From Bradyrhizobium sp. AZCC 1719 (GTDB taxonomy: Bacteria > Pseudomonadota > Alphaproteobacteria > Rhizobiales > Xanthobacteraceae): 64,000 nt of DNA. The position numbers and the translations under genes were made by a program. Shown in pieces: positions 9,363 to 17,049 of the stretch; within the stretch, counting starts at the first letter, position 1, and each line of letters starts with the position of its first letter. The notes beneath the pieces are model-generated. The model did no database searches. It was not told the origin of the DNA and saw nothing but the letters and a program-made list of their open reading frames with translations. Location of the stretch: contig NZ_JAZHRU010000001.1 in assembly GCF_036924525.1 (NCBI RefSeq), positions 6,725,001 to 6,789,000 of the forward strand. The letters are read 5' to 3'.

Positions 9363-11248
9363 GCGAACAATCCATGCACGAACCACCTGGGCGGAACGGG
9401 CTCGCCCTCCGCATCTGCCGGTTCGCTTTCATAGAGGCCGTCGCGAAAGATCCAGAAACGAAGTCCCGCTTCATCCTCGATACGGAAATAATCCCGCGTC
9501 GGGCCGTTGCCGTTTGGCTTCCACCATTCCATCGCGATGCGTTCGGGCCCCTCCACCCGCACCACCGCGTGCGTAACGCGCCGCCAGGTAAATTGATGCG
9601 GCGGGCCGTCGGGCACGGTTGCGAACGGCACTTTTATCGGTTCCGGCTTGTCGAACAGGCGCAAGGGACGCAGTGGCGGCTCGCCCTCGATACGCTCGGG
9701 CCATGCCGCCTGCGCTGCGGCCGCCAGATGATGCTGCGCAGGCACTGACAGCACCGCGCGTTCGGGGATGTGGGTATCCTCCGGCAGATGCACGACGACG
9801 CGTTTTCCGCCGATGCGCGCGGCGATGCGGTCGATCAGCGCGGACAGTTCGTCATTGTCATGGACATTGGCATCGAGGTCACGCTGCTGCTGCACCACGA
9901 TCTCGGTGCGGCTGGCGGAGAGACGAATGAGATCGAAACCGAAGCCGGGGTCGAGGGGATCGTTGAGCGCATCGAGCCGCTCGCGAAACAGGCGGTCGAT
10001 CACTTCAGCCTTCGTCACCGGACGCCCGGTATCGACCGAGATCGTGCGCACCGCGCCGTCGGTGCGGAAGAAGCTCGCCTCCAGCCGCCGCGCGCCCTTG
10101 CCCTGCTTGTCCATCGCCGTAACCAGCATTTGAGCGAGCGCGGACAGGTTCATCGCGATCACGGTGTCAGTGGCGACCGGCTCGGGAAAGCGTTTCTCGA
10201 CGATGTAATCCGGCGGCGGTTTGCGCGGGCTGATCGGCGCATCGCCCTGCCCGAGTGCCTGCTGCAATAGCGTCGTGAAGGGCGCACCGAACCGCGCCGT
10301 GATTTCGTGCGGCGCGCGCGAGGCGACGTCGCCGATGGTCTTCAACCCAGCGCGGCGCAGGCCGGCAGTGATGGCATCGCCGGCGCCGAGCGCAGATACC
10401 GGCAGCGGAGCGACGGCTTCGGCCTCCTCGCCCTCGGCAACGATTTTTCCGGAAGTCTGGCGCGTCAGCGTGCGGGCGCAGATCGAGGTGCTCGCGATCG
10501 CGGCGCTGACGGCAAAGCCGCGGCGGCTCAGCGCGCCGCTGACGATCTGCAGCAACGTACGCTCGCCGCCGAACAGATGGGCGCAGCCGGTGATGTCGAG
10601 GAACAAGCCGTACGGCGGATCGAGCGCCACCAATGGAGTGAAGCGGTCGCACCAGTCGGCGATGTCTTCGAGCGTTTTGCGATCGGCGACCTCGTCCGCG
10701 TCGAATACCGTCAACTCGGGGCAGATCGCGCGGGCATTTGCGAGCGGCAGGCCGATCGAGAGGCCGGCCTGGATAGCGGCCTCGTCGAGAGAGTGGATCA
10801 GGATGGCATTGTGCTGCTTGGCGACGACGACGGAGGGGTAGACGTGCTTCATCCCGAGAGTGTCACTCGCGGCGAGACCCCCACCCCAACCCTCCCCCGC
10901 AAGCGGGAGAGGGAGTGCATCGGTCGTGTGGTGAGAGGTGTCAGCCTGCGCACCGCTGTCGTTCCCTCCCCCCTTGCGGGGTCCGAGGCGAGCGGAGCTC
11001 GCTCTCGAGGCTAGGGAGAGGGGTAAGCCACGAGCACTGCCGTTGCCGCCACCCCTCTCCCCCGCCCTCCCCCACAAGGGGGGAGGGCGCGCACCGCCCG
11101 TGTCGCAGACAGCGTTGCACGATACCGCTTGGCAATTTTCAGCTTGCGCGGCGCTGGCCGGCGAAAGCTTGCGCTTGATGCGGTCGATGGGCAGGCGTGG
11201 CAGCCAGAGGCTGAGGATACGCCGACGGTTCACTGAATAGGCACTCAT
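9359..11248 (-). CDS. imuB: ImuB, Y-family-like DNA polymerase subunit of the mutasome
   Basis: ImuB resembles Y-family polymerases but usually lacks the catalytic acidic residues and acts as the hub between DnaE2, ImuA and the beta clamp. Recognisable parts are the start R-R-I-L-S-L-W-L-P-R-L-P, then V-V-V-A-K-Q-H-N, G-L-P-L-A-N-A-R-A-I-C-P, D-W-C-D-R-F-T-P-L-V and L-D-I-T-G-C-A-H-L-F-G-G-E. I chose ATG 11248 (M-S-A-Y-S-V-N-R-R-R); the frame extends further up inside imuA. Its length of 629 residues exceeds the usual 500-540, because residues about 49-132 are a Gly/Pro/Arg-rich block encoded by repeat DNA (10870-11096). It overlaps imuA by 110 bases and dnaE2 by four. Confidence 0.92.
   Translation of the reverse strand: MSAYSVNRRRILSLWLPRLPIDRIKRKLSPASAAQAENCQAVSCNAVCDTGGARPPPLWGRAGERGGGNGSARGLPLSLASRASSARLGPRKGGGNDSGAQADTSHHTTDALPLPLAGEGWGGGLAASDTLGMKHVYPSVVVAKQHNAILIHSLDEAAIQAGLSIGLPLANARAICPELTVFDADEVADRKTLEDIADWCDRFTPLVALDPPYGLFLDITGCAHLFGGERTLLQIVSGALSRRGFAVSAAIASTSICARTLTRQTSGKIVAEGEEAEAVAPLPVSALGAGDAITAGLRRAGLKTIGDVASRAPHEITARFGAPFTTLLQQALGQGDAPISPRKPPPDYIVEKRFPEPVATDTVIAMNLSALAQMLVTAMDKQGKGARRLEASFFRTDGAVRTISVDTGRPVTKAEVIDRLFRERLDALNDPLDPGFGFDLIRLSASRTEIVVQQQRDLDANVHDNDELSALIDRIAARIGGKRVVVHLPEDTHIPERAVLSVPAQHHLAAAAQAAWPERIEGEPPLRPLRLFDKPEPIKVPFATVPDGPPHQFTWRRVTHAVVRVEGPERIAMEWWKPNGNGPTRDYFRIEDEAGLRFWIFRDGLYESEPADAEGEPVPPRWFVHGLFA
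10870..11096. repeat. Cluster of GC-rich palindromic repeats inside imuB
   Basis: Three hairpin-forming blocks lie side by side: about 10880-10916 (ccctcccccgcaagcgggagaggg), 10965-11026 (ccctccccccttgcgggg with a gagcggagctcgctc inner palindrome, then gggagagggg) and 11051-11096 (acccctctccc, then ccctcccccacaagggggga). These resemble the dispersed intergenic repeats common in bradyrhizobia. Here they are read through in frame and give the odd P-P-P-L-W-G-R-A-G and L-P-L-P-L-A-G-E-G-W-G-G-G segments of ImuB. Confidence 0.82.
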
Positions 11249-11933
11249 CACAATTCCATTCCATGATCCAGCGGCCGACCGGGCCATGACGGTTACGAAC
11301 GAGCTGCGCGTCGAACACCGGCGCGCCCCACGCGCTCCACGGAGCTGACGGCGGCGAATGCGCCGCGCGCACGATCCATCTTGTCTCCGCGGTCGAGGGG
11401 CGCGGCTCCGCCGCCACCCGCAGCAGCAATGCGGTGACGCCGGAGGCTGCTGCGGCCAGCGTAAGCTTGCGGCTGGCGACGAGATCGAGCTGACGCGCCT
11501 GCCCCCAGACTTCCAGCACGACGGCGCCGAGCGCGTCGCAGGCCAGCGCATCGGCGGCGGTCCGTAGCGCGGCGTCGGTGTCAGTCGCGCGCACGGTGAC
11601 GAGCAATCGCGGATCGAGCCCGAGTTCGGCGAGCCCGCTCATCGACAGCGCGCCCGATTCAATTTCCGAAAAATCCTGCCGTACCCAGACCAGCGGCTGG
11701 CGCGGCGACACCCTTCCCGCCAACCCTGCGATGAAGCCGGTTGCGGTCGCGCTCTGGTGTCCCTCGGCGAACACTTCATGCACCGCCGCGAGCGCAAGCC
11801 CGCCGTGCAGCACAGCATCCGCCGCCTTATGGCCAAGCGTAATCTTGTTGAGGTCATGCGCATCGCCATGCGCCTCCAGGCGCTCGATGCTTCCGCGCAA
11901 ACTCGCAAGCGTGCTTGTGCGTGCGGTGCTCAT
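11139..11933 (-). CDS. imuA: ImuA, RecA-like mutasome protein
   Basis: A 264-residue ImuA homologue, a RecA-like protein that works with ImuB and DnaE2 in damage-induced mutagenesis. Typical features are H-G-G-L-A-L-A-A-V-H-E-V-F near residues 43-55, the L-V-W-V-R-Q-D-F-S-E strand, G-L-D-P-R-L-L-V-T-V and S-R-K-L-T-L-A-A-A-A-S-G-V-T-A. The C-terminal M-E-W-N-C-D-E-C-L-F stretch matches alphaproteobacterial ImuA. It is first in the imuA-imuB-dnaE2 operon, with a LexA box 68 bases upstream of its start. Its last 110 bases overlap the start of imuB in another frame. Confidence 0.92.
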   Translation of the reverse strand: MSTARTSTLASLRGSIERLEAHGDAHDLNKITLGHKAADAVLHGGLALAAVHEVFAEGHQSATATGFIAGLAGRVSPRQPLVWVRQDFSEIESGALSMSGLAELGLDPRLLVTVRATDTDAALRTAADALACDALGAVVLEVWGQARQLDLVASRKLTLAAAASGVTALLLRVAAEPRPSTAETRWIVRAAHSPPSAPWSAWGAPVFDAQLVRNRHGPVGRWIMEWNCDECLFSEPSAYPQPLAATPAHRPHQAQAFAGQRRAS

Positions 11934-12000
11934 CCGCCGTTCCTTCAGAAAATTGGCCTTTACCGCTTCTTCCCTAAGTGAACGCGCGGCTGGCTCATTT

Positions 12001-12015
12001 GTTCATGATATGTTC
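12001..12015. promoter_or_regulatory. LexA (SOS) box between imuA and the UdgX gene
   Basis: The sequence GTTC-ATGATAT-GTTC is an exact match to the direct-repeat GTTC-N7-GTTC operator known for alphaproteobacterial LexA. It lies 68 bases upstream of imuA (minus strand) and 126 bases upstream of the UdgX start (plus strand), in an AT-rich stretch well placed for the imuA promoter. Control of the divergent UdgX gene is possible but not shown. Confidence 0.88.
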
Positions 12016-12141
12016 TAATATAAAGCTAACAGCGCTGGCAGAGTCAATCGAGATCGACGCTCTGGCGATTCATGAGCGGAATCAAAGGGATTCGTGGCCT
12101 CTACGACAACGGGGATGCCGGCGGAGAGGTGGAGTAAGCAC

Positions 12142-13503
12142 ATGCACCACATCACCCTCGATAGCGAAACTGATTTCGACGGCTGGCGCCAAGCGGCCCG
12201 CGCGCTGGCGCTGAATGACGTGAAACCATCCGACGTGAGCTGGCGTGTGGCTGCGCCCGAACTGTTCGCGCCGACCGCGCCGCCGCTCGAGCCGCCACAG
12301 GGCACCTTCAACGTGCCGGCCAGATTCGTCGAACTGGCGGAGGTTGCCATCCTGCACCGCAGCCCCGAGCGCTTCGCCCTGCTCTATCGCCTGCTGTGGC
12401 GGTTGCGGACGCATCACGATCTGCTTGAACTCGCGACCGATGCTGACGTGGCTGAGATCACCGCGATGGCCAAGGCCGTGCGCGGCGACGAGCACAGGAT
12501 GCATGTCCTTGTCCGCTTCCGCGAAATAGGCCGCGAGCAGAAATCGCACTTCGTCGCCTGGTTCGAGCCGGAGCATTACATCGTCGAACTGGCCGCCCCG
12601 TTCTTCGCGCGCCGTTTCGCCGACATGCCCTGGTCGATCCTGACGCCTGATCTCTGCGCGCATTGGGACGGCCACGTCATCTCGTTCACGCCGGGCGTCG
12701 GCAGAAGCGAAGCCCCTGGCGCGGACCGGCTGGAGGAAACCTGGCGGCGCTATTACGCCAGCATTTTCAGTCCCGCCCGGCTGAAAGTGCAGACCATGCA
12801 AAAGGAGATGTCCCGGAATTACTGGCGGAACCTGCCGGAGGCTTCATCGATTAAACCCCTGGCAAGCGACAAGGCAAGCGAGATGCCCCGCAAACACGCC
12901 GATGATCTCGAGACGCTGCGCGAAGAAGCCGCCGATTGCCGCGCCTGTCATCTCTACAAGAATGCCACCCAAACCGTGTTCGGCGAAGGCCGGCAAACCG
13001 CGCGGATCATGCTGGTCGGCGAGCAGCCCGGCGACAAGGAAGACCTCGCCGGAAAGCCGTTCGTCGGGCCCGCGGGGCAAATGCTCGACCGCGCGCTGGA
13101 AGAAGCCGGCATCGACCGCCGCACGGTCTACGTCACCAATGCGGTGAAGCATTTCAAGTTCGTGCCGCGCGGAAAGATCCGCCTGCACCAGAAGCCGAAC
13201 ACCCCGGAGATCAAGGCCTGCCGGCAGTGGTACGAGCGCGAGCTGGCCGCGATCAAGCCCGACCTGGTGGTGGCAATGGGCGCAACCGCAGCGCAAAGCG
13301 TGTTCGGGAAAATTACGCCGATCAACAAGAACCGCGGCCGCGCGATTGATCTCGACGACGGCACCAGGGCGTTGGTGACGGTGCACCCGTCCTATCTGCT
13401 GCGATTGCCGGACGCCGATGCCAAGGCACGCGAATATCGGCGCTTCGTCCACGACCTCAAAATCGCCGCCGACGTGCTGCGAAAATCGGCACATGCGGCC
13501 TGA
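12142..13503 (+). CDS. udgX: UdgX-family uracil-DNA-binding protein with N-terminal DUF4130 domain
   Basis: A two-domain protein of 453 residues. The N-terminal half fits DUF4130 (F-D-G-W-R-Q-A-A-R-A-L near the start; W-S-I-L-T-P-D and F-T-P-G-V-G-R later). The C-terminal half is a uracil-DNA glycosylase fold of the UdgX type: A-D-C-R-A-C-x-L iron-sulfur cysteines, G-E-Q-P-G-D-K-E-D at 293, P-F-V-G-P-A-G and the H-P-S-Y-L-L-R motif with His415. UdgX proteins bind uracil in DNA covalently through a histidine in a K-R-R-I-H loop; here the loop reads K345-I-R-L-H349. ATG 12142 was chosen because GGAG precedes it at good distance; the frame extends up to GTG 12094. It sits divergent from the SOS operon. 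Confidence 0.9.
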   Translation: MHHITLDSETDFDGWRQAARALALNDVKPSDVSWRVAAPELFAPTAPPLEPPQGTFNVPARFVELAEVAILHRSPERFALLYRLLWRLRTHHDLLELATDADVAEITAMAKAVRGDEHRMHVLVRFREIGREQKSHFVAWFEPEHYIVELAAPFFARRFADMPWSILTPDLCAHWDGHVISFTPGVGRSEAPGADRLEETWRRYYASIFSPARLKVQTMQKEMSRNYWRNLPEASSIKPLASDKASEMPRKHADDLETLREEAADCRACHLYKNATQTVFGEGRQTARIMLVGEQPGDKEDLAGKPFVGPAGQMLDRALEEAGIDRRTVYVTNAVKHFKFVPRGKIRLHQKPNTPEIKACRQWYERELAAIKPDLVVAMGATAAQSVFGKITPINKNRGRAIDLDDGTRALVTVHPSYLLRLPDADAKAREYRRFVHDLKIAADVLRKSAHAA

Positions 13504-13760
13504 ATTCCGCCAATCCAATAGCCGCAATTTCTGGTGAAATATAACGGGAAAAATTGACAATCCCGCCTGCAACTATTAATTGATAGGTGACACAATCGCA
13601 TTCTCAAGGGAATGTGGCAAAGGAATGTGGGACGTCTGCTCACGCTATGATGCTCCCACATGGTCGACGCGCTGCGCGGTTCCCTACCTCCAGCCCCGGC
13701 GCCGTGCAGCGCGCGACCCACTTTTCTCTCCGCGCTTGGGTTAGCCCAGCGGCGCGAGTC

Positions 13761-14231
13761 CTAACCTCTCGCCACGGCCTCCAGTTCTGCAATATCGAAC
13801 TTGACCATCTTCAGCATGGCCTCGGCAACGCGCTTGGCTTTTGCGGGATCGGGATCGTTCATCAACTCGCCGAGCCGTTTGGGCGCGATCTGCCAGGAGA
13901 GGCCCCAGCGGTCCTGCAGCCAGCCGCATTGCTCGATCTTGCCGCCTTCCCTCAGGGCGTCCCACAAGCGGTCGATCTCGGCCTGCGTGTCGCATTCGAC
14001 CATGATCGAAAAACTGTGGTTGAACGGGTCGAGGGGCCCCGCCTCGATCGCCATGTAGCGCTGGTCGCCCAGGGTAAAGGCCGCGATCTTGACGCTGCCG
14101 GGCGGGCCGCTCGGGCTCTCGGCAGACAGCGACGAGACCCGCTGGACTGACGAGCCGCGTATCAGCGAGGTGTAGAAGCCGATCGCGGCCTCCATGTCCT
14201 TTTCGAACCAGAGATGCTGTGTGACCTTCAT
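13761..14231 (-). CDS. VOC-superfamily (PhnB-like) protein
   Basis: A 156-residue protein of the PhnB / '3-demethylubiquinone-9 3-methyltransferase' type within the glyoxalase/bleomycin-resistance superfamily. It shows Q-H-L-W-F-E-K-D-M-E-A-A-I-G-F-Y near the start, then A-F-T-L-G-D-Q-R-Y-M-A-I-E-A-G, F-N-H-S-F-S-I-M-V-E-C and the conserved G-W-L-Q-D-R-W-G-L-S-W-Q-I-x-P segment. Proteins of this group are rarely tied to a substrate, so no reaction is proposed. It is a single gene flanked by gaps on both sides. Confidence 0.85.
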   Translation of the reverse strand: MKVTQHLWFEKDMEAAIGFYTSLIRGSSVQRVSSLSAESPSGPPGSVKIAAFTLGDQRYMAIEAGPLDPFNHSFSIMVECDTQAEIDRLWDALREGGKIEQCGWLQDRWGLSWQIAPKRLGELMNDPDPAKAKRVAEAMLKMVKFDIAELEAVARG

Positions 14232-14632
14232 CGACGCTGCCTTTCTCCATCAGCTACTACCCGGCGCACGGCCGCTCCTGTGACAAGGACGGATGGAGGA
14301 GGCGGCGTTCCGACAGGGGCGATCAAAAATATTGTGGAATTTCCTTGGACCACCTGTGGCCTGGATAGCGCGCATCCCTGGCCGTACGCGGCCGGGATAG
14401 CCCAACTGGGTGCTACCCTGCCGGCCGCGATCTGCCTGTCGGCGAGCCTCCACGTACTGCTCTCGGTTCTGACGCCATCGGCGATGCGGTCGGGGCAGGC
14501 CCCGACCGATAGCGGGAGACCGGAACCAAACTGCGGCCTTCTGCTTTCAGCAAAGTACCTGATGGATGATACGGCAGGGCATCGACGTTCACACGTCACG
14601 CGAACCCAACAGCTCTGCAGCCGGAGCCCGCC
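14232..14632. other. Intergenic region without recognised content
   Basis: A 401-base gap between two divergent genes. It must hold the promoters of the VOC gene and of the polyphosphate kinase gene, but no clear operator, RNA gene or repeat was recognised. Confidence 0.5.
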
Positions 14633-15559
14633 ATGACCAAGAAGTCCCCGAAGGGCACCAAGCTGATCCACGACCCGATTCGGGAGGAAATGCTGGACAG
14701 TTTCGATGAAGAACTGGAACTTGAGATCGACGACGATCGCCTCGATGCGCTGACCAATGAATTTGCCGACCATACGGCAGAAGAGACGATCGATCGTCGC
14801 GTGTACTTCAAGGAATTATTCCGTCTGCAGGGTGAACTGGTAAAATTGCAGACCTGGGTGCAGCACCACCAGCTCAAGGTGGTGGTGATTTTCGAGGGGC
14901 GCGATTCCGCCGGCAAGGGCGGCGTCATCAAGCGCATCACCCAGAGGCTCAATCCGCGGGTCTGCCGCGTCGCGGCACTGCCGGCGCCGAATGAGCGTGA
15001 GCGCACCCAATGGTACTTCCAGCGTTACGTTTCGCATTTGCCGGCCGGCGGTGAGATCGTGCTGTTCGACCGTAGCTGGTACAACCGCGCCGGCGTCGAG
15101 CGCGTGATGGGCTTCTGCACCGAAGATGACGTCGAAGAATTCTTCCGGTCGGTGCCGGAATTCGAGCGTATGCTCGTGCGCTCCGGCATCACCCTCATCA
15201 AGTACTGGTTTTCCATCACCGACGAAGAGCAGTATTTGCGCTTCATGATGCGGATCCATGATCCGCTCAAGCAGTGGAAGCTCAGCCCGATGGATGTCGA
15301 ATCGCGCAGCCGCTGGGAGCAATACACCAAGGCCAAGGAAGCGATGCTGGAGCGTACCCACATTCCGGAAGCTCCCTGGTACCTCGTCGAAGCCGATGAC
15401 AAGAAGAAGGCACGATTGAACTGCATCGCGCATCTGCTCGAACAAATTCCCTACCAGGAAATCAAGCGTGAGCCGGTGGTGCTGCCGCCGCGGGTTCGCA
15501 ATCCGGAATATAGCCGCGGACCGATTCCACCCGAAATGTACGTACCTTCGCGCTATTGA
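14633..15559 (+). CDS. ppk2: Polyphosphate kinase 2 (PPK2)
   Basis: A 308-residue single-domain PPK2 that transfers phosphate between polyphosphate and nucleotides. The P-loop is F-E-G-R-D-S-A-G-K-G-G at about residues 87-97. The lid region has N-P-R-V-C-R-V-A-A-L-P-A-P, the Walker B is F-D-R-S-W-Y-N-R-A-G-V-E, and W-F-S-I-T-D-E-E-Q and P-W-Y-L-V-E-A-D-D-K-K-K-A-R follow. An acidic N-terminal extension (E-E-M-L-D-S-F-D-E-E-L-E-L-E) precedes the fold. Length and single domain suggest a class I enzyme; preference for ADP or GDP cannot be told. Confidence 0.93.
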   Translation: MTKKSPKGTKLIHDPIREEMLDSFDEELELEIDDDRLDALTNEFADHTAEETIDRRVYFKELFRLQGELVKLQTWVQHHQLKVVVIFEGRDSAGKGGVIKRITQRLNPRVCRVAALPAPNERERTQWYFQRYVSHLPAGGEIVLFDRSWYNRAGVERVMGFCTEDDVEEFFRSVPEFERMLVRSGITLIKYWFSITDEEQYLRFMMRIHDPLKQWKLSPMDVESRSRWEQYTKAKEAMLERTHIPEAPWYLVEADDKKKARLNCIAHLLEQIPYQEIKREPVVLPPRVRNPEYSRGPIPPEMYVPSRY

Positions 15560-15618
15560 GCGCCGCGCCGTATTTTCAGTATGTCTTCTGCCCGTCCGGC
15601 TGCATCCCGAACAAAAAT

Positions 15619-15653
15619 AAGGAAGGCCCGCACTGGAGATACGGGCCTTCCTT
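15619..15653. terminator. Bidirectional intrinsic terminator
   Basis: A 12-base perfect stem aaggaaggcccg / cgggccttcctt encloses an 11-base loop. It lies between the convergent ppk2 and M20 hydrolase genes and can serve both. Confidence 0.8.
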
Positions 15654-15703
15654 GATGTGACCTCGCACTTCACGTGCGGTCGAAGTTGAAGTGGCGCGCG
15701 CCC

Positions 15704-16876
15704 TTACGACGCCGCCAGCTTGTTCTCGACCAGCTTGATCCAGTACGAGGTGCCGTACACGATCGCCTCGTCGTTGAAATCATAGGCAGGGTGATGAAGC
15801 CCCGCGCTGTCGCCGTTGCCGCAGAAGATGAACGCGCCCGGCCGCGCCTCCAGCATGTAGGAAAAATCTTCCGCGCCCATCAGCGGCGGCATCTCGTGGA
15901 CGTTCTGGGCACCGGCCACCTCCTTGGCCACTTGCGTGGCGAACTCGGTCTGCTCGGCGTGGTTCTTGGTCACGGGATAACCGCGCTCGTAAGTGAGGTC
16001 GATCTTGGCCCCGGTCATCCTGGCTACGCCCTCACACACCTCGCGCACCCGCTTCTCGACCGTTTCGCGCACTTCCGGCGTCAGCGTCCGCACGGTGCCT
16101 CGGAGTTCCGCGGTGTGCGGGATCACATTGCGGGCGTTGCCGGCGTGGAACTCGCAGATCGAGATTACCGCCGACTCCAGCGGATCAATGGTCCGCGAGA
16201 CGATCGACTGCAGGGCGGTAATGAGCTGTGAGCCGACGAAGACGGAATCGATGCATTTGTTGGGGCGCGCGGCGTGCCCGCCGAGCCCCTCGATCTTGAT
16301 GTCGATCGAGTCGGTTGCCGCCATCACCGGGCCGGAGCGGATGGCGAAGGAGCCGACCGGAATGCCCGGACCGTTATGCATGCCGTAGACCTGCTCGATC
16401 CCGAACCGGTCCATCAGCCCGTCCTGGATCATGGCGGCCGCGCCCGCGCCGCCCTCCTCGGCCGGCTGGAAAATCACGACCGCATCGCCGGCGAAATTGC
16501 GGGTTTCGGCGAGGTACCGCGCTGCACCCAAAAGCATCGCGGTGTGACCGTCATGGCCGCAGGCGTGCATCAGGCCCGGCGTCTTGGACGCATGAGGAAG
16601 GTTGGTCGCCTCTTCGATCGGCAGCGCGTCCATGTCGGCGCGAAGCCCGATCACCTTGATCTCGCCGTTGCCGGGCTGCTTGCCCTTGATGACGCCGACA
16701 ACGCCGGTACGGCCAAGGCCGGTGGCGACCTCGTCGCAGCCGAATTCGCGCAGCCGATCGGCCACGAATGCTGCAGTGCGGTGCACGTCGTACAGCAACT
16801 CGGGATTTTGATGGATAACGCGGCGCCAGGCCTGGATATCGGGTTGCAGATCGGCGACGCGGTTGACGATGGGCAT
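15704..16876 (-). CDS. M20-family amidohydrolase (hippurate hydrolase-like)
   Basis: A 390-residue M20D-type metallo-aminoacylase, probably cleaving an N-acyl amino acid. Metal and catalytic motifs are visible: G-L-R-A-D-M-D-A-L-P-I, M-H-A-C-G-H-D-G-H-T-A, Q-P-A-E-E-G-G-A-G-A, the dimerisation-domain G-L-G-G-H-A-A-R-P, the G-N-A-x-N-V-I-P stretch and a final L-H-H-P-x-Y-D-F-N-D. Length is normal for the family. The natural substrate is unknown. It is divergent from the GMC oxidoreductase gene, 173 bases away. Confidence 0.92.
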   Translation of the reverse strand: MPIVNRVADLQPDIQAWRRVIHQNPELLYDVHRTAAFVADRLREFGCDEVATGLGRTGVVGVIKGKQPGNGEIKVIGLRADMDALPIEEATNLPHASKTPGLMHACGHDGHTAMLLGAARYLAETRNFAGDAVVIFQPAEEGGAGAAAMIQDGLMDRFGIEQVYGMHNGPGIPVGSFAIRSGPVMAATDSIDIKIEGLGGHAARPNKCIDSVFVGSQLITALQSIVSRTIDPLESAVISICEFHAGNARNVIPHTAELRGTVRTLTPEVRETVEKRVREVCEGVARMTGAKIDLTYERGYPVTKNHAEQTEFATQVAKEVAGAQNVHEMPPLMGAEDFSYMLEARPGAFIFCGNGDSAGLHHPAYDFNDEAIVYGTSYWIKLVENKLAAS

Positions 16877-17049
16877 GGGAATTCTCGAACCTCAGGTTGG
16901 AACGTTAGACCTCTGTAGCATGCAAGCGGCGGTCCACCCAACAGAGCCTGGAGACGCCGCCCATTCCCGGACGTCATGGCCGGGACTTGTACGAGCCATC
17001 CACGTCTGACTATTAGGCATAAGGGGCGCGTGATGGGCGGAAACTGAGC

